Assembly: GCA_964035575.1 (NCBI GenBank)
Contig: OZ037869.1
Location: 620,001-684,000 of the forward strand
DNA: 64,000 nt
Direction of reading: 5' to 3'
Source of the DNA: Rhynchopus sp. YZ270_cl-10
Lineage: Eukaryota; Euglenozoa; Diplonemea; Diplonemida; Diplonemidae
Shown here: piece after piece, positions 30,937 through 43,900 of the stretch
How positions within the stretch are numbered: the first letter of the stretch is position 1
Layout of the letters: the number at the start of each line of letters is the position of its first letter
The notes under the pieces: generated by a model
The model's input: the letters and a program-made list of their open reading frames with translations, nothing else
Database searches by the model: none
Told to the model about the DNA's origin: nothing
Position numbers and translations under genes: made by a program

Positions 30937-32530
30937 TCACCAGTACGTCTTTCTATCGAGCCACCCACCTGGGTAGTTTCTGATGAGCCACTTCCTCAGC
31001 TCGTCGTAGGTGATGATGAGGATCGTGAACGGGAATGCTGGGAGCCAGTAGATGAAACGCAGCTTCTCGATACCGAACACAGTGCGCACACCTGGCATGT
31101 AGATCAGCACCATGGCGAGTGCGGTCTCGAAGAACAGTCCGAAGTTCAGCTGGTCGTTCCTGTGGGTGGTGGTGGTGTAGTGTGGTGGGAGTGTGGCAGC
31201 AGAAGGTACAGTGCGAAAGTGAAAGTAATGACGCCTCAAGCGCAGACAGTAGTTGTGAATGCACGGGGTAACGAACGGCGAACAGAGAGCGGGTGGTCAT
31301 GCGGGCAGTGGGGAAATGGAAAAGATGAACACATACTTCATTCCCTGTTCGAACAGAGACAGCTTTCTCGTCTTGCATATCAGAATGTCTCCCCACTGCA
31401 CAATCACAATCGATGCCCAGAATGCGGTCTGTGCTGTCGCAAGGATGCGCAGACATTCAGAGAGCGAGAATCCCTGTGGAAGAAGAAGAAGAATAATAAG
31501 AACAATGGGTGGTGTGAGAAAATGCTGCAGAAGCAAGAGCAAGTGTAAGTGTAAGTGTTAGACATACTCCAAGTGCAAATCCTCCGGGTGTGAAGTATCC
31601 TGCAAGCTGTCCGTGGTACGGGAGACGGGCCGGTGGGATTCCCTCAGTGTAGAAGACCACAATGTACACGTAGAACCCGGCAAGTGCCTGGACAACTCCG
31701 ATCTGGAAGTACGAGAACGAAATCAGACGCTCGGTGACAAGGTTGTCCTCCTTCGTACGCGGTGCACGCCTCATGATGTCCTTCTCCTTGGTTTCGTATG
31801 CAAGCGAGATGGCGGGCACCATGTCAGTTCCCAAGTCAATGCACAGAATGAGCACAGTCGTCAGGGGCAGGGGCAGACCAGCAATGATGAACAGAATGAA
31901 CGGCGAGATCTCGGGGATGTTCGACGACAGGGTGTACGCAATCGACTTCTTCAAGTTGTCGAAGATCAGACGTCCCTCCAGCACTCCGTCGACAATCGAG
32001 GCAAAGTTGTCGTTCATCAGAATCATGTCAGCAGCCTCCTTTGTCACGTCAGTTCCGGCGATACCCATGCAGATACCTGTTGCGTGTTGTGATGTGTTTG
32101 AAATCAGTTGTGGGTCATTTTGTGCACGAAACATTGCCCATCATGGTGTTGCATTGAGTTGTGTTGTGGAAGACATAAAACAGTGCAACTGGCACTATCC
32201 ACATGTGTGATGATCATGTGTCGTCACCCAGGGTTCTTAGGTTCGAAGCGCGTATCGCACGTTGTGTTCCAAATAGAGTTGCAAACCACAACCCACACAT
32301 ACCAATGTCAGCCGCTGTCACTGCCTGGGCGTCGTTCACACCGTCTCCAGTCACAGCCACAATCTTCTCGGGACCACCGTCAGCCTCCTTGATCTTAAAG
32401 TGCTGCACAATCAGAAGCTTCTGGGTCGGTGACGTACGTGCGAACACAAGACCCTCCTTCCAGGTGAAGTCCAGCACACGCTTCCAGTTTCCGTCCATTG
32501 CACGCGGGTTCCATGTCTGTCAAGAGAAAA

Positions 32531-32562
<32 letters not shown>

Positions 32563-35500
32563 GGTGGTGGTGGTGGTGGTGGTGGTGGTGGTGGTGGTGG
32601 TGGTGGTGGTGGTGGTGGTGGTGGTGGTGGTGGTGGTGGTGGTGGTGGTGGTGGTGGTGGTGGTGGTGGTGGTGGTAATGGTAGTGGTGGGTGGTTGGGT
32701 GCATTCTTCCTTCCCTCCACATTACATGCCCAAACGACGACATACCGCAATACGAGTTCCCTCAACAGCCATGGCAGTGATCGACTCCTTCTCCTCACCC
32801 TTCAGCGATGCAAGAATGCGCTCACGTTCCTTTCCGAAGTCTGCGCGCGATTTGCCGGGCTCAGCTGTAAAAACACACACATATGGGTTGGGCAGGTTCA
32901 CAACAACGCAAAAGTAACAAAACAAACGAGAAGACAAGAAACATACAGAGCAGCTTTGCAATGATCACATCGTCCTCAGTGCGTCCAGTCTTGGTGATGA
33001 TACCGATGTCACGTGCAATGGCGGCAGCTGTCTGCGGCTGGTCACCGGTCACCATGACAACTCCGATCGACGCCTCACGGCAGATCTGCACGGCACGGGG
33101 CACAGCCGGACGCGGAGGGTCCTGAAGTGCGAGAAGACCCAGGAACACAACCTTCGGCTCGAAGTGGCGCTCAGCTCCCGACTCCATCCTCTTCCTTGCA
33201 ATGTCCGGGCGCACAAGCGGGATCTGCGGCCTTCCGGCCACCGTCACAGGCTTCTTCGAGCCGGGCTCCATCGGGTGTCCCTCCTCGTTCTGTGTGGTGG
33301 TGTTTTCGAATACTGGAATATAGACAGCAACACTCCGCAAAAATGAATGCACAGCAGTGACAACAACAGTTAGCCTATCACAGCACCACACAACACAGCA
33401 CAGCGTTCCATGTACAAACAAAACAAAATATACACATACCGTCTCACCTGCAGCCCATGTGTCGGGGCGGAACATGGTCTCGTCGAAGTACTGCTTGTAC
33501 TCTTCGTCCGTCAGCTGTGAAGAGAAACAATGAAATAAGTGTGGAAGTGGCAAGGAAAACAAACAGCAAGAACTTGGAAGATTGAAATCAAGATAAGATA
33601 CAGATACAGATACAGATACAGATAAAGGTATCTGACAACACTGCAAAGATAAAATACAACTGACAACCCCACACTGATCATATTACCCAACATACCGAAG
33701 CGTCAGCTCCAAGGTGGTCCATGGACTCAACAACAACCTTCGCAAAGGCAAAGACACGCAGACCGTTGGATGCAAGGTCAGCGTTGGCCTCAGCGAATCC
33801 ACGACGGTCGTCGGTGGTCAGGGGCTGGACAGATCCGTCAGTGACAGTGTGGGTGCAGAAGTCAAAGACAACGTCGGATCCTCCCTTGATCCAGGTGACG
33901 AAGTTCTCTCCCTTTCCGAGCTTGCGCATGTCGGTCGTGACAGCCATCCACTTGTTCTTCGAGTTGAAGGGAAGCTTGTGGACCTGCTTGTAGGTGAGAC
34001 GTGCAGCGGACACACGGCTCGCGTTGTCGCGGATCTGGCCAACACCCCACGACTGCGAGTCGTTCCAGCCCTTCTTCTTTGCCAGCACGTTGTCCATCGT
34101 GTCAATGTCCACAGGGAGGAACGAGTTTGTGCCCGCCTTTGCGTCGCGCTCGTCTCCACGCACACCCGACACACCGGCGTTGTCGTACGACGCAAGACGC
34201 TGCTCGTTGAAGATCAGAATGGCACGCTCGGACGCATCTCCGTCCGTGTGGTCACGCTCCGCCCACGGCAGCTTCTCCCACTCCATCGCAACCACACCAC
34301 CTCCTCCACGCTGGTCCTCAGGTGCACCGAACTTCGCAGATCCGCAGAACGTCGCACACTTCATCAGCTCCTCGTAGATCGACCCTCCGCCGGACGGCGG
34401 CTGTGCACCCCACGACGCGCTCTCCATCGGGTGGGTCGTCAGCATCTGTCCGCTCACGTACGCACGCACGGCAGTCATCTTGTTCATTGTCAGCGTTCCG
34501 GTCTTGTCACTGCAGATCACACTGGTCGACCCAAGGGTCTCCACAGCCTCCAGGTTCTTCACCAGCACCATGACGTCCTTCATGCGCTTTGCTGTCAGTG
34601 CAAGCGACACCGTCACCGTCGCAAGCAGACCCTCGGGCACGTTCGCCACAATGATACCAATCGTGAAGACAACGGCGTTCACAGTCAGTCCACCCGCAGC
34701 AGCCACGTTGATGATGAAGAACACAACTCCGAGCGCAATCGCAATCGCAGAGATGATCTCCACGAAACGGTCAATCTCCTTCTTGATCGGCGTGTCGTCC
34801 TTCATGTCCTTTGCCTTCAACATCATCTGGTAGTTCCGTCCCATCACGTTCTGGTCTCCCGTTGCCACAGCCATGCACCAGGCCTCTCCCAGCGAGATGT
34901 CCGTGCCCGCCATCACAATGTTGCGCTGGCGCAGGGCAGGTGCGTTCGGGTTGTCGCTCACAAGGTTGTTCTTCTTGATTGCGTTCGGCTCTCCCGTCAG
35001 CGACGCCTCCACAACTGCGAAGTCTCCCTGTGCCTGCAGCACACGCAAGTCACACGGGATCTTGTCTCCAAGCTTCACGTGCAGAATGTCTCCGGGCACA
35101 ACAGTGAAGCTCTCCACCTCCTGCATCGACCCGTCCACAAGCACACGCGACCGGCACTCTCCCATCGCCTTGAACTTCTCCATCATCTTTGCCGATGCTG
35201 CCTCTTGCTGGTAGGTGAAGATTGCTGTGATTGTCACAACTGCGAACAGCACAATTCCCAAGAAAAGCTGTGGAAGGGTGGGAAGGGATATGAATGGAAT
35301 GGAATGGAATGGGAGGTGTATGGAAATGTGATGTGCAAAGGAAAGTGCAAATCATAACAGAATAGGAAGAATCAAAGGCATAACGTGACACTACATTGAT
35401 GAACGTGGCGAATGTCAAAAGAAAAGGTTGCAAGATGACCAGCACTTGCTGTGTTGAGTCATCAGTCACCTTGTGAAGAAGAACAGAACACCGTTGGTGG

Positions 35501-36172
35501 TGTTCTCTTCTTCTCCCTTCTGCTCTGTTCTGTTTTGCTGTTTGTGTTGTGTTGTGTGTAACATACGTTCTCCTTACCCGCAGGGTCCGCTCCGTACGCA
35601 ACGAAGCACAGCACACCTCCCGCAATCAGCAGCAGGGAGAAGAACCCCAAGAACTGCTTCCCGAACTTCACAATCTCCGGGTCCTGCTTCGGCGGCGTCA
35701 GCTCGTTCCGCCCGTAAATGTCAAGCATCTGGTTACGCTGCGCTGACGTCAGACCCTTCGACTGTCCGGGGTCCTTCGTGTCCAGCCACTTCGGGTTCCC
35801 GGTCGACAGGTTGATGTTCTGTCCGTGGTTCTCCTTCTTCGGGTACACTGGTCCTGCGAACTTGAAGTCCACGTTGAAGTTGTGCAGGTCCTCCAGCGAC
35901 TGCGAACTCTGTGGGTACATCACATCGTCCGTCAGCTGCGCCTTCGCGCCACCCTTCGGCTTCAGCTCCGCCTGCTGCACCCCGCCCTTCCCCAATGTCG
36001 TCTTCTCCAGCCCACTCGGCTCCTTCTTCGGTGGAGGCGCTTCCGTCGGCATCCTCCCCGCCTCCTCTTCTCCGCCCGCTTTGGGTGCTAAAGGGTTTAG
36101 TTCCCTTCTCTCTCTAATGCCTGGAGTATGTGGTGGTATTGATGGGGTGCTTTGATTAGGGAGGAAAATCAC
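30937..36172 (-). CDS. Type IIC P-type ATPase alpha subunit (Na+/K+-ATPase type), nine exons, copy 1
   Basis: The exons are 36172-35567 (alternative start 36052), 35268-33696, 33514-33440, 33289-32947, 32864-32746, 32516-32303, 32076-31568, 31472-31337 and 31159-30937. From 36052 the product is 1225 residues, from 36172 it is 1265. It has LTGEP in the actuator domain, [20 protein letters not shown] in M4, the phosphorylation motif CSDKTGTLT, the hinge GDGVND, six C-terminal membrane segments and the end [11 protein letters not shown], which parallels the Na+/K+-ATPase C terminus. The M4 motif and C terminus place it in type IIC, which exchanges Na+ or H+ for K+ at the plasma membrane. No beta subunit is seen in the window. 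Intron 5 contains a long (GGT)n tract. The paralogue at 40954-46436 shares the first intron position, after an E-N pair. Confidence 0.93.
32548..32687 (+). repeat. (GGT)n microsatellite inside an ATPase intron
   Basis: More than 40 near-perfect GGT units, preceded by six GAT units. It lies wholly inside intron 5 of ATPase copy 1 and reads (ACC)n in the transcript. The poly-Gly, poly-Val and poly-His frames across it are not genes. Confidence 0.95.
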
Positions 36173-36929
36173 TTCGAATAAGCAAACATTATGTCAATCG
36201 TTTTTTTATTATTGTGCTCGGATCCTCGAAGACCAATAACCCCCCCCTCTCCCGCACGCTTACAGATTTGGTTTTTTTTTTTTACCCCTCTTTTTTTCTT
36301 TTGCTTTTTCTTTTTATTTTGCTTTTGGAAGTTTACACGCCGCACTGTGGATGCACGGATCATCAGCCCGTGATAGGCACAACCGATGCCATGCAGGTGT
36401 ACTCGATTCGTTTAATTTTAGATGGTAGTTCACACGCTAGGAGGAAACCCTGAAAGATGGGATGGGCCCTGTGGAGTCCATAGTACACAACCCATTGTTA
36501 AGTATCCTGTCGTTTTTTTTGTTTTTTTTTGTTTTGTTTTTTTGTACGCAACAGTGCATCGTTGGCACTCCACGAAACAGTTCTACCCCCGCAAGAAACA
36601 TCTGAACGTGCAGCTCATAGAGGAAAGGCTCAGAGCCCTTAGTTAGATAAGGAAGCAAGCGAGAATAATACAATGCTCCATGGGAAGGGGGGGGGAGATG
36701 AGCGGCAGCTGTTTGTTGTACGGCGCGTTGCTGTGGTTTTATTTTTTTTTTTTTGTAGTTTCGACAATCACCTATCCGAAGACGGGTTTTGTACACAAGG
36801 TCGTTCAATGTTGAATTCATTATTATTTTTTTGTCATTGTTGGCCGGAGGCTTTTTCCCCTTTTTTTTTTTGAAAATTTTTCGCTGTTTTTTTTTTAAGT
36901 TGTCGACTCCCCCATTCCCACCGACTTCA
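36173..36929. other. Intergenic spacer
   Basis: About 0.75 kb of AT-rich sequence between HslU and ATPase copy 1. No gene, and no clear member of the hairpin families. Confidence 0.55.
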
Positions 36930-39026
36930 TCACAGAACGTAAGTATCAAGGCGCTTGTCGGGAAGAAGTTTCTTTGTTCTTTTGATGACGATGTCTTTTG
37001 TTATGGTGACGGTTTCACCCTTGAGGCTGGTTGCTCTGAAGGAGAGGTCCGAGAGGACTGCACGGAGGATCGTGGCGAGGACACGTGCACCGGTGTTTTC
37101 GGTTTCGTTGTTGAGGTTCCATGCAATCTTGGCAATCTCGCGGATCGCGTCGTCCTCCCACAGCAGGTCCACACCTTCCGTCTTGAAGAGGTCCGTCTGC
37201 TGCGAGATCATGGAGTACTTCGTCTCTGTGAGAATGCTGTACAGGTTCTCCTCCGTCAAGGAGTGGATTTGGACACGCACGGGAAGACGTCCGAGAAGTT
37301 CAATCAGCATATCCTGTTTTGTTTGAAATATTTTGGAGTATCAAAACCCTGACTGCATCTAGGAGGGTTTGGTTGGTTGTCTCGGGAAGAGAAAAGTGAA
37401 GTTGATAGTGCAAACGCCTCTGGGACGCAGGCACTGACCCCGGAGTGTTGTGCTTGGGAGAGAACAGCAGGTGAGATAGTACCCGATAACCCTTTGAAGC
37501 ATACCTGTGGCTTGCAGAGTGTGAAGGCACCGGCACAGACAAAGAGGATGTGGGTTGTGTCGATGATCTGTTTGTCTGACTTCGTGTCGCCGACCTTGAG
37601 AACAGCGCCGCCACGCTTCTGCTGACGCATGGCCTCGATGTCGACCTTTGTTCCTTCTATGAGTGTGAGGAGCTCCTGTTGCACGTCGGTGTTCATCCAT
37701 TTGTCGCTTTGCCCGTCAGACTTCTTGGCAACCACCTTGTCGATCTCGTCAATGCACACAATTCCCCACTTCTCCACAAGCTCCGTGATAGGGCAGTGTG
37801 GGCCGCTGAACCTGAAATGCGACAGCGCGTCGCTCACCTCCTCCTCCAACCACCGCAGGTACTCCTTCACCGACCCCGTGCTCGGTGCAGGGTCCACAGG
37901 TCCGCCCAAAAGCATCGCAAGCGGCTGCCCCGCGTTGCGCCCATCAGTCATGCTCACAACAACCTCCCCCTCTGCCTCTCCTTCATCTGCCTTCACCCGC
38001 CTCAGGATCGAGTACGAGATCTTCGTGCGGTTGCTGTGCGTTTTTTTTTAGCATTTAACATTATGTTGCTGGATTAAAAAAAAATGCATACTTTTCCTTT
38101 TCAAGCTCCTCAAGCCTTTTGCGGATGAAGGCCCCAAGCTCCTCACCCAATTTAGTCAGCTCTGCGACCGACGTGCCAAGGAGGGCCTCGAGCTCCCACC
38201 AGTTGTCGGATTTGTCGTTGGTACCTTGCTCTTCTTTTGTTGCATTGAGGGGGATGCTGCTGCCGGGCTGGCCGTCTTTTGTGTCGTGCACGAGGAGCAT
38301 GGAGGAGGCTCCTGTACCCTTGAGCACTTCGGCAAGCATGCGTGATGCTGCTGCGGGAAGGGGTGGCGCTGGACCGGTGCCGTCGGGCTGGAACGTTGGG
38401 GGGGAGGAGGGGGATGCAGGCTTCTGGGTCTGCGACGATGCGTTCGACGTCTCTAGCTCAAAGATATGCGCCTCGACTGCAGTCGCAAGGATGTCAATTG
38501 CTGCCCGCCGTGCCACCTCCTTGGTCTCCTGTGTGAACAGCTCCCTGCTCTGGTCCTCTGCACGGTCAAACAGATCAACAATCATATCCTGCACATTAGC
38601 ACCCACGACACCTCGTCTCGTAAAGGTTGAGGCATCCACTTTCACGAAAGGCGCTTTCATGATTTTGGAGACGCGACGAATGATTTCGGTTTTACCGCAT
38701 CCAGAAGGACCACTGACCAGCATGTTTTTGGGGGTGATTTCAACTGCCTTTTCGTGGTCAAGCTGCAGACGGCGCCAGCGTTCACGGAGTGCTACTGCTA
38801 CTTCGCTCTTTGCGGCATCCTGGCCAATAACATAAGAGTTGAGCAGGGCGACCACCTCCTGTGGTGTGAGCTCCTCCTCCTCCACGTTGCTGAAGGGGTT
38901 CAGCTGGTAGGTCTGCTGGAACTGCAGGTTTCTTCTTTGTCTACGCAACGAAACTCCATACAACGCGTTCAGCGCGCGGTTGGTTGGGCGGGTAAACATT
39001 ATGGGGAAAAGGGGGTTTCTGGACAT
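36930..39026 (-). CDS. hslU: HslU, ATPase subunit of the HslUV protease, three exons
   Basis: The exons are 39026-38092, 38033-37505 and 37313-36930, giving 615 residues. Walker A is GPSGCGKT near 105 and Walker B is GIVCIDEID. The VVGANVQDMIVDLFDRA block, the inserted intermediate domain (about 150-360), THILFVCAGAF, ELLGRLPVRV and the sensor-2 motif NETENTGAR are all characteristic of HslU rather than ClpX. The N terminus is Arg-rich with few acidic residues (MFTRPTNRALN, SLRRQRRN), as expected of a mitochondrial presequence; the second Met at 38999 may be the real start. The intermediate domain carries a Pro/Ser/Ala-rich insertion, making the protein longer than bacterial HslU (~440). It would unfold substrates for HslV in the mitochondrial matrix; HslV is not in the window. 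Intron 2 contains a family C hairpin at 37395. Confidence 0.94.
37395..37437 (+). repeat. Hairpin repeat family C, copy 4, in an HslU intron
   Basis: GTGAAGTTGATAGTGCAAAC, GCCTCTGGGACGC, AGGCACTGA: arms AGTGC and GCACT, inner arms GCCT and AGGC. It is nearly identical to the copy in an ATPase intron at 42881. Confidence 0.8.
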
Positions 39027-40953
39027 TTGGGTTATGATAGGGAAAATTGGAGAATAGAGTAGAGGGGGAAATCCTAACAGAGTGCTTGTTTTTTTGTGTT
39101 TTTTTTTTTGCTTTTTTGTTTGTTTTTTATTTGTTTTTTTTTTGCTTATTTCCCCCTTTTTTTTGGCCCCCACACAAAGTATAGATGAATCATGTATTTA
39201 CAGTCCCCCACACACACCCCAAAGCCCCCAGGGGGGAGGAGGGTATATTTTTTTTCCAAAAAAAATAAAAATAAAAGAAATACTTGGCATTTTAACGGCC
39301 GTGGAAAAAGAGAAAAGAAAAGAAAAAACTTGAAATTTTGAATGAACCTTACAAGGGACATCGCATCTTTACAAAATGTGGCTTTTTTTTGCCTTTTTTT
39401 TTTTTTACATGGGTGAAAAAAAGGGAGAAAAATGTAAGATCCTGAGATCCTAACCTTTTTGCTTGAAGTCGTCTTTTGAAATGAAATAAGCTGGTGTCGT
39501 TGCTTTTGTTTTCTTGGTCGTTGCTGAAGATGAACAGGGCACCTGGGAGGGAGATCATTAAGTCATTGAGACGATGAAGATTTTCTTTATCATTCTCTTT
39601 CTTGTGTTTTGAATCCCTGTAATCTCTACACAAACACTGTTGCTTTGGTACACCCCGTCAACCCGCATCAGAAACTATATTTCATTTTGTCCCCCTGAGA
39701 AAAAAAAACTCATTTTAAAATTTTGGGGGGTGAACAGCTTGTATGCATTGCTCTTTGTACAGGTTTTTTGCAAAAAGTGGGAGGATCAAAATAAAATAAA
39801 AATGGGGGGTGGATCTGGCACACGAAAAACAGGTGGTTTCCTCGAAACCAAACCCCTCTTACGTGGTGCTTAGTGTGGGAGTAAGAAAGGAGAGAGAGGA
39901 GGGTATCTAACGCAGTTCTTCTCTTGAAGACAAACAAAAAAGAAAAGATTTCTTTTTCTGTTTTCAAGAACAAAGAGCTGCCTCGTTTTTTTTGTTTTTT
40001 TTGTTTTGTTTGGGTGTCCCCACCTCCTCCCAATACTCAACTCCACTACACTCACTGCGTTCTTCGCCCACCACGATCACTGATGGTACTCCCTGTGCGT
40101 CACGATCATTGCTTTTGTTTTGTTTTTTTGGGGGTCTTCTTTGTTTTTTCTATAAATTCCATTTTTTTTTACCCGGTTTTGTACATTTTGAATTTATCAG
40201 AAAAGGGGGGAGAGGATAAGAAAACAATTTTGTTCCGAACTATGTGCACCCTCCTTCTCGCTTTTTAATTCAGGAAACAACGTTTTTTTTTTTTGTCTTT
40301 TTTTGGGGGGAAAAATGATCCTCAAAAAGTTAAAGAAAAGAGAGAAGGAAAAAATAAAATGAAAAAAATAAAATAAAAAAAAGATACAAATGGGAGAAAG
40401 TGCACAACACAATAATAAAAAAAACACAACACCAAAGAAAAAAATACCCCTAATAAAAATAGGGGCAAAGGGAGGGGGGGCAGAAAGAAACAAGGCAGAT
40501 ACTACCCACAAGAGAACGAATGACTCCCTGGCTGCTTCTGTCTGGAGTTCGTCGTCCTTTTTTCGTTTTTGTTTTTGTTTTTGATTTTTTTGCACTCGTC
40601 ATTGTGTCACCTTGTTTCTTTCGTATTTCCCATGACAACAAATCACCGCTGAAGCAGTAATCTTTCGTGTTGCAAAGCCGGTGGTGTGCTCGTAGCCCAG
40701 CCCTGCACCAACCCCACAACCACCCTTCCGTGATGTGTGTTTTTTCATGTTGTAGTCATTGCTGCCTTTTTTTTTTTCAGCTATCTATTCCTTTAACTGG
40801 GGTTACGTAGAATCCTATATGGGGGGGTATACTGCATCACAAAAAATGTAAGTAAAAAAGGGCTGTGTCACTGCCATAACTGGCTCCAGGTCGCAGTTTC
40901 ATTGGCAAATTATGGGGGTGTGTGGGGGTACATGTGTGTGGTAAACGTACGGT
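39027..40953. other. Intergenic spacer
   Basis: About 1.9 kb of AT-rich DNA with many A and T runs. ORFs are short and lysine- or phenylalanine-rich. I see no gene and no convincing repeat. Confidence 0.6.
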
Positions 40954-43900
40954 TTACCAGTATGTGAAGCGGTCGACCCACTTGGCAATGCGCTCCATGA
41001 GGGTGGAGGTGCGCTGGAGCTCCTGCACCTTCATGAAGTGCTCTCTCTTCTCCTCGGCAGTCCAGTCCGGGTCGGTCTCGAACTCCCTGGACTCCTGGGC
41101 CTCTCCCTCCCAGTACTTCTCCTCGTCGTAGTCACCCTTCAGCAGACCCTGCTCCTTCTGCGCACGGAAGAAGTCAAGTGCGTCTGTGGTGTGGTGTGGC
41201 GTGATGAGATGTAATGTGGTGGTGTGATATAATGGTGTAGTAAAGGGAATACTGACTTGTGGGAGTGAAGCATTCACGTGAGTTTCTGAAGGAACAGATA
41301 CAAGACGAACAAAGTGCTACTTTAAAATGAAAACTAAAATGTGATGAAACCTCCTATGCATACCGTCGTGGTGGCGGATGATCCACTTCCTCGTCTCGTC
41401 GTAGGTGAAGATGAGGAGCGAGAACGGGATGGCGGGCAGCCAGTACACGAAGCGAAGCTTCTGCAGACCGAAGATCTGTGAGTGGTGGTGGTGGTGGCGG
41501 TGTGTAGTGTGGTTGTTGTTTTCATTTGCAGCTACTCTTTTGGTGGCTTTTCTCTTCTTCTCATCCTCTCTCCTCTCTTCTGCATACCACTGCCACTCCG
41601 GGGACGTACACGAGGAACGCGGCAAGTGCGGTCTCGAAGAACAGTCCGAAGTTCAGCTGGTCGTTCCTGTGGGTAGTGGTGGTGTGGTAAGGGCGAAACA
41701 CCTCTGTTAGGCATGCAAAAGGGGGAATCAAATGATGAAGAGTTGGATGATGGTCCAAACCTCTCGTGCTTAGTGACCTAACAAAATGGGAGAACTGGAC
41801 AATGCAAAGACGGAGACATACTTCATTCCCTGGTCGAACAGAGACAGACGACGGGTCTTGCAGATCAGAATGTCGGACCACTGCACAATCACAATCGACA
41901 CGAAGAAGGCAGTCTGTGGGAAAGGTGGGAAAGAGATGACAGGTGGGTGGTAAAAGGTTAAAGATTAAAGATGAAAGGTGCAAGGTTGGTTGAAGCGGTT
42001 AAGCGGTTAAAGACATACCTGTGCGGTGGCAAGCGACCTCAGGTTCTCGTTGACAGAGAATCCTCCGAACGGGGGTCCCTCGGGTGTGAAGTATCCTGCA
42101 AGCTGTCCGTGGTACGGGAGCTGCTCCGGAGCGTATCCCTCAGAGTACAGCACTGCGAAGTACGTGTAGAATCTGTGCAGGTGTGGTGTGGTGTCATGTT
42201 TGGTTCAAAGAAAAAGATAACAGGTAAAAGGCAACACGCAGAATTCTTTACATACCCAGCAAGTGCCTGCACAATTCCGATCTGGAAGTACGAGAACGAA
42301 ATCAGACGTGTGGTCACAAGGTTGTCGTCAGCAGGACGCGGCTTACGCTTCATGATGTCCTTCTCGGGGTTCTCGTATCTGCATGTGGTTGAAAATAGCA
42401 ACAGAAATGTACTCAAGAAGAGCAGGAAAAGGAAAAGGAAAAGGAAACATACGCAAGCGAAATGGCGGGGATCATGTCAGTTCCCAAGTCAATGCACAGA
42501 ATGAGCACAGTGGACAGGGGTAGGGGCAGACCAGCAACAATGAAACTCACGAACGGCGAGATCTCGGGGATGTTCGACGACAGGGTGTACGCAATCGACT
42601 TCTTCAAGTTGTCGAAGATCAGACGTCCCTCCTTCACACCACGCACAATCGAGGCAAAGTTGTCGTCCATCAGAATCATGTCAGCAGCCTCCTTTGTCAC
42701 GTCAGTTCCGGCGATACCCATGCAGATACCGATGCGGGCCTTGCTCAGGGCGGGTGCGTCGTTCACTCCGTCACCGGTCACGGCAGTCACCATCTCGTCT
42801 CTCTGCGAAAGGGTTGTGTGTGTGTCGTGGTGGTCCAGAAAAGAAAGAAAAGAACACGTCAAAAGAGAAAACAAAACAAAGTGAAGTTGACAGTGCAAAG
42901 GCCTCTGGGACGCAGGCACTGACACTGAAACAAATAACAATACAAAACACATACCACCAACACGGGAAGCCTCTCGCCGTCAAGTGCCTCACCCCAGGGA
43001 AGCTGAGCATCCTCGGGCTTGTCCTGGACGAACTGGTTGGCCATACGGAAGTGGTTGACAATGAAGAGCTTCTGGATCGGGGACGTACGCGCAAAGACAA
43101 GTCCACAGCGACCCTTCTTCAGGACGTACTCGAAGGAGTTGTACCAGTCCATGGTGTAGTTCTCACTGTCCCACTTGGCAACGGTGTCTCCGCTCACAGC
43201 AAGCGAGGTGATGGTGCGCTCAGACTCAGCCTTCTTCGACTCCTCAATGCTGATCTGGTCCTCAACCTCCTTCTGGAAGGCCTCGCTGAAGTTCGGCTTC
43301 ACACTCGGGTCCTTCTTCAGGTCGTCAATGTCGTCCTTCGTGAGCGAGCCCTTGGAACGAGCCATCTCAAGACCGCGCTGGCCCACAAGACAACGCTCCG
43401 TGACAAGCTCCTCCATGGTCTTTCCCCACAGAATACCGATGTTCTTTGCGATGGCAGCGCCGGTACGCGGGTGGTCTCCCGTCACCATGACAACGTGGAT
43501 CGAGGCCTCGTGGCAGGTGCGCACAGCCTCCGGCACTCCGGTACGCGGCGGGTCCTGGAGCGCAAGCACACCGGCAAAGACAAGTCCGTTGTTGCGGCCG
43601 GTGTTGCCTCCGTCAAAGCCCTTGTCGTCGCGGAAGTAGGGTCCGTTCTTGCGGGTGAAGTTCGGCTGGCGTGCCTCGTCACCCCAGCTGTCCGTGCCAG
43701 GGGGCAGCTGCAGCATGTTGCGCCACGACCCCACAACGTCGGCACCCTGGCCCAGCTTCTCCTTCGAGGCAATGATGTCGGCAGGCACGTCAAAGTATCC
43801 GAAGCAGAACAGACGCAGACCCTGCGACGCCATCAGCGCAAGCACCTCCTGGAAGGACTCATCGTAGTCCGCACGCGGCCTGTACACAAGGTTGTTTCCC

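Noticed and set aside
32548-32687. Possible CRISPR-like or other regular array
   Set aside because: A simple triplet microsatellite with no spacers; the host is a eukaryote.
32203-32964. Poly-Gly, poly-Val, poly-His and poly-Pro frames
   Set aside because: They read through the (GGT)n microsatellite in an ATPase intron.
33714-35357. 547-residue plus-strand open frame
   Set aside because: It is exactly antisense to the large exon of ATPase copy 1, which has all P-type motifs. The antisense frame has a His/Arg/Leu bias and no domain.
39027-40953. Hidden gene in the HslU-ATPase spacer
   Set aside because: Only Lys- or Phe-rich short frames in homopolymer-rich sequence; no splice-joined exons with recognisable domains.
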